A stretch of DNA of 64,000 bases from Geothrix sp. PMB-07 (GTDB taxonomy: Bacteria; Acidobacteriota; Holophagae; Holophagales; Holophagaceae): assembly GCF_030758935.1 (NCBI RefSeq), contig NZ_CP132333.1, positions 2,666,992 through 2,730,991 of the forward strand. The letters run 5' to 3'. The notes under the pieces were generated by a model. It made no database searches and was not told where the DNA came from. It was given only the letters and a program-made list of their open reading frames with translations. A program made the translations under genes and the position numbers. Below, one piece after another: positions 16,702-23,215 of the stretch. Each line of letters begins with the position of its first letter. The stretch's first letter is position 1.

Positions 16702-16810
16702 GCCTAACCTTTCGCTCAACTCGGACCCTATCGCTGCGCGCTAGTGTCCTCAAACAATTCAGCGAGTCGGTCCCCGCAGCAATAGGGCCGGTTAGCTTCT
16801 CTCGTTAGGC
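16702..16810 (+). repeat. attC 14 (class A, 109 bp)
   Basis: R'' at 16702, R' at 16804-16810. Confidence 0.95.
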
Positions 16811-16816
16811 GTTCAC

Positions 16817-17074
16817 ATGGACCACAAGCCCGAAATCGGCGACCAGGTGAAGCTCAGTGCCTTTCTCGGCGACACAATCCCGCCGAAGAACTGCGATCCG
16901 AGCGAGAACTTCTGGAGGCTGATTGGCCAACGTGGCAAGGTCATAGCTGAAATCCCAGGCTCAGATCGTGTTCTCGTTGGGTTTGAATGCTCAATTCAGT
17001 CCTTCGGCCTCCAATGCCACAACCCAGAGCCCAACAGCCTGCGTATCAAATGGGCTGACCTTGAGCGCGCCTAA
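16817..17074 (+). CDS. Cassette 14: hypothetical soluble protein
   Basis: An 85-residue protein, probably a small beta-rich domain (GDQVKLSAFLG, GQRGKVIAEIPGSDRVLVGF, ending NSLRIKWADLERA). It has a Cys in NCDPSENFW and one in LQCHNPEP that could bind metal or pair. Family not recognised. The ATG is six bases after attC 14; the final Ala codon and TAA stop are inside the R'' box of attC 15. Confidence 0.75.
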   Translation: MDHKPEIGDQVKLSAFLGDTIPPKNCDPSENFWRLIGQRGKVIAEIPGSDRVLVGFECSIQSFGLQCHNPEPNSLRIKWADLERA

Positions 17075-17192
17075 CCTCTCGCTGCACTCGGACCCCGCCT
17101 GCATTGTCTTCCGCTCTCTCTCAACTTCTTGCTAACTCGGCTTCGTTCATCGTCTCGGTACAGGCGGGGCCGGTGAGCTTCATTCGTTAGGC
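17069..17192 (+). repeat. attC 15 (class B, 124 bp)
   Basis: R'' at 17069, R' at 17186-17192. Supplies the stop codon of cassette 14. Confidence 0.95.
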
Positions 17193-17554
17193 ACACCCGG
17201 CGCATTCCCATCGTCTTCCGGGTTCGATCCTTCTCAATCGGAGTACGCGGTTCAGCGCCCTGGCTTTACCAATCGCGAATCTCTGCGCCCCGGTAATTCA
17301 AACTCGCCATGAATGGCGGGCTTGCGCTGTCGCGCTGCGCAGTCGTTCTCCGCCACTCCTCCGGTGAATCCAGCCGCTTCTCGTGGCATCCTGGCTCCGC
17401 CGTTCCATCCCTTGCATCACCCCTGGCGCAATCCGCCTCAGTTCTTTGCCTTTGGGTTCGGCACCCCGACCATCCTTCATGTTCGGGCGGCATCCCGCTC
17501 GTTGCACCCACTCCCGACATTTCAACGCACGAGTGGGCTCCAGCTTCATCGGGT
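17193..17554. other. Cassette 15: no convincing gene
   Basis: A 362-base cassette. Overlapping frames exist on both strands, but none has a ribosome-binding site or protein-like composition. The 3' third is shared with cassette 1: 17424-17456 is identical to 10727-10759, and both cassettes end with CATCGGGTGCCTAAC. This looks like a degraded or non-coding cassette related by recombination to cassette 1. Confidence 0.55.
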
Positions 17555-17662
17555 GCCTAACCTTCCGCTCAACTCGGACCCTATCGCTGCGCGATAGAGT
17601 CCTCAAACAATTCAGCGCCCGTGTCCCGCAGCAATACGGCCGGTTAGCTTCTCTCGTTAGGC
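17555..17662 (+). repeat. attC 16 (class A, 108 bp)
   Basis: R'' at 17555, R' at 17656-17662. Like attC 2 it reads GCGCGATAGAG where the others have GCGCGCTAGTG, so the two related cassettes (1 and 15) also share an attC variant. Confidence 0.95.
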
Positions 17663-17668
17663 GTCACA

Positions 17669-18058
17669 GTGAGCCCAGAGCAAGCCCCCGAAATTTCCGA
17701 TTCCGCCCGAGCAGCGATTGCCAGGCGCTACTTCAGCTACATCGGATTCTGGTTTCTCGGTTTCATTGGTTACAGCATCTATGCCGTGAAATCCTCTGGT
17801 ACTACTCGATCATTATTGGGCGGTATATTGGTAGCGCTCATTCTCGCGCCTATGGCTCTGAATAAAAAATATCGGCCCTTCTACCTCTGGTTCCTGATCG
17901 GCGCCTTCATCGCATTCATTGCCTTAATGCAGGCTCAGCCGTATGTTCTGGAATTGAAGCAGAAAAGTGGTGAACGCCTAACTCTCCGCTCAACTCGGAC
18001 CCTATCGCTGCGCGCTAGTGTCCTCAAACAATTCAGCATCCGTGTCCCGCAGCAATAG
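17669..18058 (+). CDS. Cassette 16: small membrane protein with attC-encoded tail
   Basis: A 129-codon frame from a GTG six bases after attC 16. Three hydrophobic segments are visible (about residues 22-40, YFSYIGFWFLGFIGYSIY; 48-64, SLLGGILVALILAPMAL; 71-90, FYLWFLIGAFIAFIALMQ). No stop precedes attC 17. From residue 104 the frame is attC sequence (LTLRSTRTLSLRASVLKQF) and ends at a TAG in the CAATAG of the right arm. Family not recognised; the start and first 100 residues look real. Confidence 0.65.
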   Translation: MSPEQAPEISDSARAAIARRYFSYIGFWFLGFIGYSIYAVKSSGTTRSLLGGILVALILAPMALNKKYRPFYLWFLIGAFIAFIALMQAQPYVLELKQKSGERLTLRSTRTLSLRASVLKQFSIRVPQQ

Positions 18059-18083
18059 GGCCGGTTAGCTTCACTCGTTAGGC
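17976..18083 (+). repeat. attC 17 (class A, 108 bp)
   Basis: R'' at 17976, R' at 18077-18083. Confidence 0.95.
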
Positions 18084-18093
18084 CTCCTCCAAC

Positions 18094-18438
18094 ATGCCAA
18101 TTACCACCTCGGTCAAATCGAAAGCAAATCAAGAACTGGTTGCCTACTGTGCGGCCAAGATTCCTGCTCACGTTCAGGACAAGATCAAGCTGTCGATTAC
18201 TTGGCATGGAAGCAAAGCGACGCTGATTGAACATCGGCCCTATTTCCTTGACTCTTCAAAGTGGATCGACAGCCCGGTCGCTCAACTTCGATTCGATTCT
18301 GCCACTGGCCTCTGGCACCTTTTCTGTCGAGATCGAAACCAGCGCTGGCATTCTTTCCAGCCAATGCCATCCTCTTCAAATCTACACAAGCTCATCGCAG
18401 AAATTGATCGTGATCAAACTGGCATTTTCTGGGGCTAG
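18094..18438 (+). CDS. Cassette 17: DUF3024 family protein
   Basis: A 114-residue cytoplasmic protein matching DUF3024 throughout: CAAKIPAHVQDKIKL, the HRPYFLDSSKW segment, SPVAQLRFDSATGLWHLF, RDRNQRWHSFQ, and the conserved ending EIDRDQTGIFWG. The function of the family is unknown; it is common in proteobacterial cassettes and islands. The ATG is ten bases after attC 17. The stop is five bases before attC 18. Confidence 0.9.
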   Translation: MPITTSVKSKANQELVAYCAAKIPAHVQDKIKLSITWHGSKATLIEHRPYFLDSSKWIDSPVAQLRFDSATGLWHLFCRDRNQRWHSFQPMPSSSNLHKLIAEIDRDQTGIFWG

Positions 18439-18443
18439 GTTCG

Positions 18444-18552
18444 GCCTAACCTTCCGCTCAACTCGGACCCTATCGCTGCGCGCTAGTGTCCTCAAACAAT
18501 TCAACAGCTCCGTCCCCGCAGCAATAGGGCCGGTTAGCTTCCTTCGTTAGGC
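18444..18552 (+). repeat. attC 18 (class A, 109 bp)
   Basis: R'' at 18444, R' at 18546-18552. Confidence 0.95.
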
Positions 18553-18585
18553 CTTGCCCGGTGCATACCGCAGGAGGTTCTATCA

Positions 18586-19104
18586 ATGCGGCGAACTCTG
18601 ATTTCCGTCATTACTTTCTGTTCATTGGCCTGTTCTGGAATTGGTTGGGCCGCTCCACTCAAGGATCCTCTCCTAGAGCGCTTGGTTGGCAATTGGGTGC
18701 TTAGGGGAACGATCGCCAGAAAACAAACCACACACGATGTCGTTACTGAGTGGTTCTTGGATCACCAGTACCTTCGCCTCCATGAGGTATCTCGTGATAA
18801 GGACGACAAAGGGCATCCACTGTATGAAGCAGTTGTGCTCATTGGCTGGGATGAGGTGGCCCTGGAATATCAATGTCTTTGGCTCGACTCCACAGGAGGT
18901 GGTGGCCTTACGGCCCAAGGCATCGCACAAGGCAAACGAAGCGGCGATTCGATTCCCTTCCTTTTTCGAGAGCGCGACGGAACCATTTCCTTCAACAACA
19001 CCTTCTCATATGACAAGACCAACGACTCTTGGTCTTGGCAAATGGATAACGTGAGAAACGGGAAGGCCGTCCCTTTTGGCCGTGTAAAATTAACAAGACA
19101 ATAG
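18586..19104 (+). CDS. Cassette 18: secreted DUF1579-like protein
   Basis: A 172-residue exported protein: signal peptide (ISVITFCSLACSGIGWAAP, cleavage near residue 23) followed by a lipocalin-like beta-barrel pattern. It opens with LLERLVGNWVLRGTI and continues with WFLDHQYLRLHEV and YEAVVLIGWDEVALEYQCLW. The GNW motif and repeated strands fit DUF1579 / THAP4-like ligand-binding folds, but the ligand is unknown. A strong AGGAGG site precedes the ATG, so this cassette brings its own translation start. It is the largest cassette protein in the array. Confidence 0.75.
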   Translation: MRRTLISVITFCSLACSGIGWAAPLKDPLLERLVGNWVLRGTIARKQTTHDVVTEWFLDHQYLRLHEVSRDKDDKGHPLYEAVVLIGWDEVALEYQCLWLDSTGGGGLTAQGIAQGKRSGDSIPFLFRERDGTISFNNTFSYDKTNDSWSWQMDNVRNGKAVPFGRVKLTRQ

Positions 19105-19131
19105 CCAAAACTCCTATGCCTGTCCCGCAAG

Positions 19132-19239
19132 GCCTAACCCTCAACTCAACTCGAACCCTATCGCTGCGCGCTAGTGTCCTCAAACAACTCAGCTCCCGTG
19201 TCCCGCAGCAATAGGGCCGGTTAGCTTCCTTCGTTAGGC
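19132..19239 (+). repeat. attC 19 (class A, 108 bp)
   Basis: R'' at 19132, R' at 19233-19239. Confidence 0.95.
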
Positions 19240-19302
19240 GGCCAATCAACAGGCATTCCCGTTCCTGTCATAATGGGTTCTGAGGTAACCCGGAGATCAC
19301 TA

Positions 19303-19569
19303 ATGCCCATCATCTCCATGTTTTATGGAATCATCATTCGGTTGTACCTACTCGACAACCTGCATCACAACTTGCCCCACATTCACGCCAAATACGCTGA
19401 GTTCGAAGCCTCGATTGGACTCGCTGATGGCGATGTCCTGGCAGGCGAACTCCCTCGCAAACAGCTTCGACTCGTTCAAGCGTGGATTGAACTCCATCGT
19501 GATGAGCTTCTCGCCGATTGGGAATTGGCTGTCAGCGGGGAAAATCCGTACAAAATCGATCCTCTGTGA
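19303..19569 (+). CDS. Cassette 19, gene 1: DUF4160 protein (putative toxin)
   Basis: An 88-residue protein matching DUF4160: the MPIISMFYGIIIRLYLLD start, the HHNLPHIHAKYAEFEASIGL motif, and ELPRKQLRLVQAWIELHRDEL. DUF4160 genes are typically paired with a DUF2442 gene and the pair is annotated as a toxin-antitoxin module; which partner is toxic is not settled by sequence. I start at the ATG at 19303, where GGAG lies upstream; an ATG at 19273 adds ten residues outside the family. The partner starts seven bases downstream. Confidence 0.88.
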   Translation: MPIISMFYGIIIRLYLLDNLHHNLPHIHAKYAEFEASIGLADGDVLAGELPRKQLRLVQAWIELHRDELLADWELAVSGENPYKIDPL

Positions 19570-19576
19570 GGTTGCC

Positions 19577-19825
19577 ATGTATTGGGATGTCACGTCAGTA
19601 AAGCCTCTTCCCGATTATCAGCTCTATCTTGAGATCCAAGATGGCCGTAAAGGGGTCTTCGACCTCAAACCGTACCTTGATAGAGGCGTGTTCCGCGAAC
19701 TCAAAGATGTTAATTACTTCAACCAGGTTGGCATTTTATTCGGCGCTATCACCTGGCCCCATGACCAGGATATTGCGCCAGAAACGCTTCTCGCTGAAAT
19801 GAGGCCAGTGGGCCCGTCCGCCTAA
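19577..19825 (+). CDS. Cassette 19, gene 2: DUF2442 protein (putative antitoxin)
   Basis: An 82-residue protein of DUF2442 type (DVTSVKPLPDYQLYLEIQDG, GVFDLKPYLDRGVFRELKD, the ITWPHDQDIAPETLLAE ending). Directly follows the DUF4160 gene, with GAGG ahead of the ATG. The final Ala codon and TAA stop are within the R'' box of attC 20. As one of only two genes in a two-gene cassette, it supports a toxin-antitoxin role for the pair, which could stabilise the array against loss. Confidence 0.87.
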   Translation: MYWDVTSVKPLPDYQLYLEIQDGRKGVFDLKPYLDRGVFRELKDVNYFNQVGILFGAITWPHDQDIAPETLLAEMRPVGPSA

Positions 19826-19943
19826 CCCTCCGCTCAAGTCGGACCCCGCCTGCACTGCCCTCCGCTCTCTCTCAGCATTTCGCGATCTCGGCTCCGCCTA
19901 TCGTCTCGGTGCAGGCGCGGCCGCTTAGCTTCATTCGTTAGGC
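19820..19943 (+). repeat. attC 20 (class B, 124 bp)
   Basis: R'' at 19820, R' at 19937-19943. Supplies the stop of the DUF2442 gene. Confidence 0.95.
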
Positions 19944-19959
19944 CACAGGAGATAGTGAT

Positions 19960-20379
19960 ATGCCTGTACCATCGGAATATCAACGTGCCACTCAGCACTT
20001 CGAGAAATTCATGCACGATGCCTGTGAAGCCTCAGGTCTAGCGACTTCCCACATGGCTTACAACATGGTCGTTGGTGTTCTCCATACCTTCCGTCGACGC
20101 CTGCCCATTAAAGACGCTCTTCGTTTTGCCAACATACTTCCGCCTGTACTTCGTGCACTCTATGTCGTCGATTGGGACCCGGATGAGGCAATATTGCCCT
20201 TCCAGGATGTCGCAACTATGACGAGGGAAGTAAAGGCCCTTCGGGCAGAACACAATTTCTCTCCCGACACCGCCATTCACGATGTTGCGGTTGCTCTCCG
20301 CCGCAATCTAATCGAATCCGATTTCGACCAACTCCTTTCAACACTTCCCAAGGGCGCTGTTGAGTTCTGGCAGGTATAA
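19960..20379 (+). CDS. Cassette 20: DUF2267 family protein
   Basis: A 139-residue soluble helical protein matching DUF2267: MPVPSEYQRATQHFEKFM, then NMVVGVLHTFRRRLPIKDAL, FANILPPVLRALYVVDWDP and a C-terminal helical repeat (DVAVALRRNLIESDF, LSTLPKGAVEFW). The function is unknown; the family consists of two similar helical halves and is linked by neighbourhood to stress genes elsewhere. An AGGAG site precedes the ATG. This is the last cassette before the array is cut by IS remnants. Confidence 0.88.
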   Translation: MPVPSEYQRATQHFEKFMHDACEASGLATSHMAYNMVVGVLHTFRRRLPIKDALRFANILPPVLRALYVVDWDPDEAILPFQDVATMTREVKALRAEHNFSPDTAIHDVAVALRRNLIESDFDQLLSTLPKGAVEFWQV

Positions 20380-20432
20380 CAGGCGTATCCATGTGATGAA
20401 TAATCATCAACCAAACGCTCATCCTGGCTGCG

Positions 20433-20475
20433 GCCTAACCTTCCGCTCAACTCGGACCCTACCGCTGCGCGCTAG
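20433..20475 (+). repeat. attC 21 (truncated)
   Basis: R'' GCCTAAC at 20433 and the class A left arm up to GCGCGCTAG at 20475. The right arm and R' are missing, cut by the IS5-type end beginning GGTCTGTTTTCAAAG. Confidence 0.88.
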
Positions 20476-20570
20476 GGTCTGTTTTCAAAGTCAAGAAAGG
20501 CAAATGGACGTAAGGGGTTGTACAAATTGCCTAACTGCGGTACCTCATGGGTATGACGTTGAGGTAGAGC

Positions 20571-20855
20571 GTGGCGAGAACTTTTCTGACTGAACGAATG
20601 TGGGCCAGGCTAGAGCCTCTGCTGCCGAGCGAGCAGGGTGGAATGGGGCGCCCTCGCCTGGACAATCGCCCCATCGTTGAAGCGATCCTCTGGAAGCACA
20701 GAACGGGAGCGCCCTGGAGAGATTTGCCTGAATCCTTCGGACCTTGGAACACGGTCTTCACGCGCTTCAATCGGTGGAATCGGAGCGGAGTCTGGCAGCG
20801 GGTCCTCGAAGCCCTTCGAGGTGAAGCGGATTGCGAATGGGTCATGGTCGACGGA
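20571..20855 (+). pseudogene. N-terminal fragment of an IS5-family (IS427-type) transposase
   Basis: About 95 codons encode the DUF4096-type N-terminus of IS5-family transposases (ERMWARLEPLLPSE, GRPRLDNRPIVEAILWKHRT, GAPWRDLPESFGPWNTVFTR, CEWVMVDG). The catalytic DDE part is absent: at about 20855 the sequence changes to an IS481 fragment on the other strand. The IS end is probably at 20476, where attC 21 is cut. Confidence 0.8.
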
Positions 20856-21104
20856 ATGGGCATCGATGGCGATGTGCAAATGCTCCCAGCCAATGCCCCG
20901 CTGGCGGGTGCGACGGTCACCATGGATCCGGTGTCCCGCGCCCTGGGTCCTCCCAAGCTTCTTGATGTCGAGGTGAAGGAGGCCGCCTGGCTCGGCGATC
21001 TCGTAGCGCCTGGGCGGTTCCTTCTTCTCCAGGGCCGACCACCGGGAGAGTCCCTTTCGGCGCAGGATGAGGCCCACGGTGGACCTTGGCATTCCGAGCA
21101 TTCG
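20853..21104 (-). pseudogene. IS481-family transposase fragment
   Basis: Minus-strand frame with the middle part of an IS481-type transposase: the end of the HTH region (MPRSTVGLILRRKGLSRWSA), then RYEIAEPGGLLHLDIKKLGR with the first catalytic Asp, and GIGWEHLHIAIDAHS. Both ends are missing: the left is joined to the IS5 fragment at about 20855, the right to an IS3 fragment near 21110. Confidence 0.8.
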
Positions 21105-21121
21105 ACAGTCCTCTACATGGC

Positions 21122-21380
21122 CGCCGTTTCAGCCAGCCGGACCGCCCACGGAGAACGCCTTCATCGAGAGCTTCAACGGCAGGCTGAGGGATGAGTGCTT
21201 GAACACGGAGATATTCCTCCATGGCAGAAATAAGGGGCAAGCTGGCCGCCTGGCGCTACGACTACAACCACCGCAGGCCCCACAGCGCACTGCGCGATCT
21301 GACACCGGCCCAGTTCGCAGCTCAGAATCCCGCGCCCGCAAGGAGAAGGCCCGCCCCGAGGGGCGGATCTTCTCCTGCCT
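21122..21380 (+). pseudogene. IS3-family transposase (OrfB) C-terminal fragment, frameshifted
   Basis: Carries the conserved end of IS3-family integrases: PTENAFIESFNGRLRDECLN with the catalytic Glu. A frameshift near 21220 moves the rest to another frame (LAAWRYDYNHRRPHSALRDL followed by TPAQFA), ending at a TGA near 21380. The upstream two thirds of the gene are absent. Dead remnant. Confidence 0.82.
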
Positions 21381-21660
21381 GACTCACCCAGCTTGTGTGA
21401 GGGCGTATCCTGATTCGACCAACCCGCTCCCAAGGCCAAAAACACTGGCGAAGGGGCCCCTCTGAGGTCCGATCTTCCATATTGAACCTGCGATAGAAAA
21501 CCGGAGTGGGTCACCACTTCGGGGGACACCTCTCACGAATGATGACCGTTGGGGGCCATGGTCACCACCGTTCAGCGGAATCCATGCCATTCAGTCGCGT
21601 TCTGTTGTTCCATGGGGGACTTCATTCCTCGGGCGAATCTGCGGCAGGAGCACCATCCAC
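21381..21660. other. Non-coding stretch after the IS remnants
   Basis: 280 bases with no convincing gene on either strand. Probably more decayed insertion-sequence or intergenic DNA; no terminal repeat or attC box is recognisable. Confidence 0.4.
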
Positions 21661-22044
21661 ATGGAAAGGCGACTCTACGATTTCAATGGTCAGGCCGTTG
21701 CTTACATCGCCGATGACGGGGAGCGAACCATCTGCCTCTGGAATGGCCTCGCCGTGGCCTACATTGATGACCGCCTCGATTGCTATGGATGGAACGGCCA
21801 TTGCCTTGGATGGGTCGAGGGCGGCGTTCTCTTCGACACTCAGGGCCAGAGCATCGGGATCATTCAGGCGGCCTATTCAACCCGCCTGCGGTCCGAGCCG
21901 GGCAGGCACTCAAAAAGGGTGACATATGCCAAGCACCCAAAATCGCCCCCCTGTTCCAGGCCAATGCACCACACAGGGAACAGCCGCCTGCCGCTTGCGG
22001 ATTATCTATGGGCGGGTTTGATCGAAGCGATGACGGAACGTTGA
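21661..22044 (+). CDS. 4-fold beta-flower-like small protein
   Basis: A 127-residue protein whose first 80 residues are a run of short similar units, each with an aromatic or Asn-Gly turn: YDFNGQAVAYIADDGE, LWNGLAVAYIDDRL, YGWNGHCLGWVEGG, FDTQGQSIGII. This matches the style of the 4-fold beta flower domain, in which four such units make a propeller-like flower. The last 45 residues are basic, Pro-rich and look unrelated, possibly a run-on. Function unknown. It sits between the IS remnants and the AraC gene, so it may belong to the acquired region. Confidence 0.6.
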   Translation: MERRLYDFNGQAVAYIADDGERTICLWNGLAVAYIDDRLDCYGWNGHCLGWVEGGVLFDTQGQSIGIIQAAYSTRLRSEPGRHSKRVTYAKHPKSPPCSRPMHHTGNSRLPLADYLWAGLIEAMTER

Positions 22045-22178
22045 ATTCGACGGCCTCACGTGCCTCTTATTTCAAACCGCATTGCTGCTCGATGAAACCT
22101 CGAACCATTCGGCATCCCACTTCCCAGGGCCACAAGATCAGTGCCAACCCTTCGTTCCCCAGGCTGACCCAGCTTCGT

Positions 22179-23018
22179 TCAGGGCCTTGTCTTCCTCCAG
22201 AGGGTGGGTGACAGCCCCGTTTCCTTGCGGAAGACGCGGGAGAAATAGGAAAGGGAACCGAAGCCCAGTTCCTGGGCGATGTTGGCAACGGGGAGCTGTG
22301 TGTCGGAGAGGAGTTGGCAAGCCCGGGTCATGCGCTGGTTCTGGCGGAAGCGCTGGGGGGGCAGCCCTGACTGCCGCCGGAAGGCCTGCCTGAACCAGGA
22401 GTAGCTGACCCCCAGTTCTTCCGCGATGGTTTCCAGGCCCAGCCGGTCGTGCTCGGGGTCGGCCAGCAGGTTGCGGGCTTCCAGCAGCAGGCGCCGCTGA
22501 CTGCCTGCACCGGCCCCGGAGTGACGCACTGTTTCCAGGCGGGCCATCATGTGGCTCACCACCCCAGACATCAGGCGGGGGGCGCCCATGGGCTGGAGAC
22601 GGGCCAATTCCACCAACGAGCCCACCATGCCCAACAGGATTTCGTCGAAGCCTGGGCGAAGGATGCAGGGGAAGGTCCCAAAGAAACCCGTGCGGGCCCA
22701 GCGTTCCAGCATGGCTCCGGCGCAATCCACCCGGTGGGCCCGCGGCGGACGATGGGGATCCGGAATCAACGCGACGCCCTTCTGCGCATTCAGGATCAAG
22801 AGCTGCCCTGCTTCCAGGCGCTGTTTCCGGCCCTCATGGGCGAGGGTGGCCGCCCCTCGCACGAGGTAGAGCAGGCGCCACCCTTCCTTGGGTGGCCCCA
22901 GTTCAGCCAGCCCTGCCCCGACGCCTGTGACATAGATGCCCCAGGCCATGTCCTCAGGCTCGGGGGTCATCGACCATTGGTTCCGGATGGGTTCACTCAA
23001 AGGCGATCCTTTCCCCAT
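22179..23018 (-). CDS. AraC-family transcriptional regulator
   Basis: A 279-residue regulator. The N-terminal half is a cupin-like sensor region (GWRLLYLVRGAATLAHEGRK, LEAGQLLILN). The C-terminal 100 residues carry the two HTH motifs of AraC proteins (LETIAEELGVSYSWFRQAFR and VANIAQELGFGSLSYFSRVF, followed by RKETGLSPTLWR). It is divergent from the PTS operon with a 197-base AT-richer gap, so it probably regulates that operon in response to sugar. The ATG at 23018 lacks a clear ribosome-binding site; an ATG at 22970 is an alternative. Confidence 0.9.
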   Translation of the reverse strand: MGKGSPLSEPIRNQWSMTPEPEDMAWGIYVTGVGAGLAELGPPKEGWRLLYLVRGAATLAHEGRKQRLEAGQLLILNAQKGVALIPDPHRPPRAHRVDCAGAMLERWARTGFFGTFPCILRPGFDEILLGMVGSLVELARLQPMGAPRLMSGVVSHMMARLETVRHSGAGAGSQRRLLLEARNLLADPEHDRLGLETIAEELGVSYSWFRQAFRRQSGLPPQRFRQNQRMTRACQLLSDTQLPVANIAQELGFGSLSYFSRVFRKETGLSPTLWRKTRP

Positions 23019-23215
23019 AGGTTATGTCAAATTATGCAAATGCACTGATAGATCTTTGGGCTGTCCTTCAGGGGTCGGGTCCTTTAAATTGCAAGAAAGA
23101 GCCCAGGATACGCATGTACACCTGAGGCTCCCAACGGACGGCACTCCCTGACAGACTTGACGCACTTGCCGCCCCAGACCCCTCCCTCTCAACCCGGTTC
23201 CCTCCAGAAGCCCCC

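Larger units (their letters stand above)
10443..20475 (+). mobile_element. Integron-type gene cassette array without integrase (CALIN)
   Basis: Twenty consecutive cassettes, 0.2-0.7 kb each, delimited by 21 attC sites. Each attC opens with an R'' box GCCTAAC and closes with an R' box GTTAGGC (GTTAGGT once), and the arms between can pair. Nearly all genes read rightward with attC at their 3' side, the standard cassette orientation, so an attI and intI would be expected to the left of 10443. Instead a truncated recombinase and a half attC are found there, and no tyrosine recombinase occurs anywhere in the window. Base composition is clearly lower in GC than the flanks. Confidence 0.95.

Noticed and set aside
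17266-17606. Overlapping frames on both strands of cassette 15
   Set aside because: Several frames run into the attC or lack starts and ribosome sites; none looks like protein.
10443-20475. CRISPR array
   Set aside because: Repeats are 67-127 bp with internal dyads and the intervening pieces are genes of varied length, which fits attC and cassettes, not spacers.
10443-21660. An integron integrase gene
   Set aside because: No frame with the tyrosine recombinase R-H-R-Y pattern was seen; the only recombinase-type remnant resembles a serine recombinase tail.
9830-22178. A direct repeat of the tRNA-Ser(CGA) 3' end marking the far end of an integrated island
   Set aside because: I looked for another copy of the CCCTCTCTCTCCGCC end to the right of the tRNA and found none, so no attL/attR pair is claimed.
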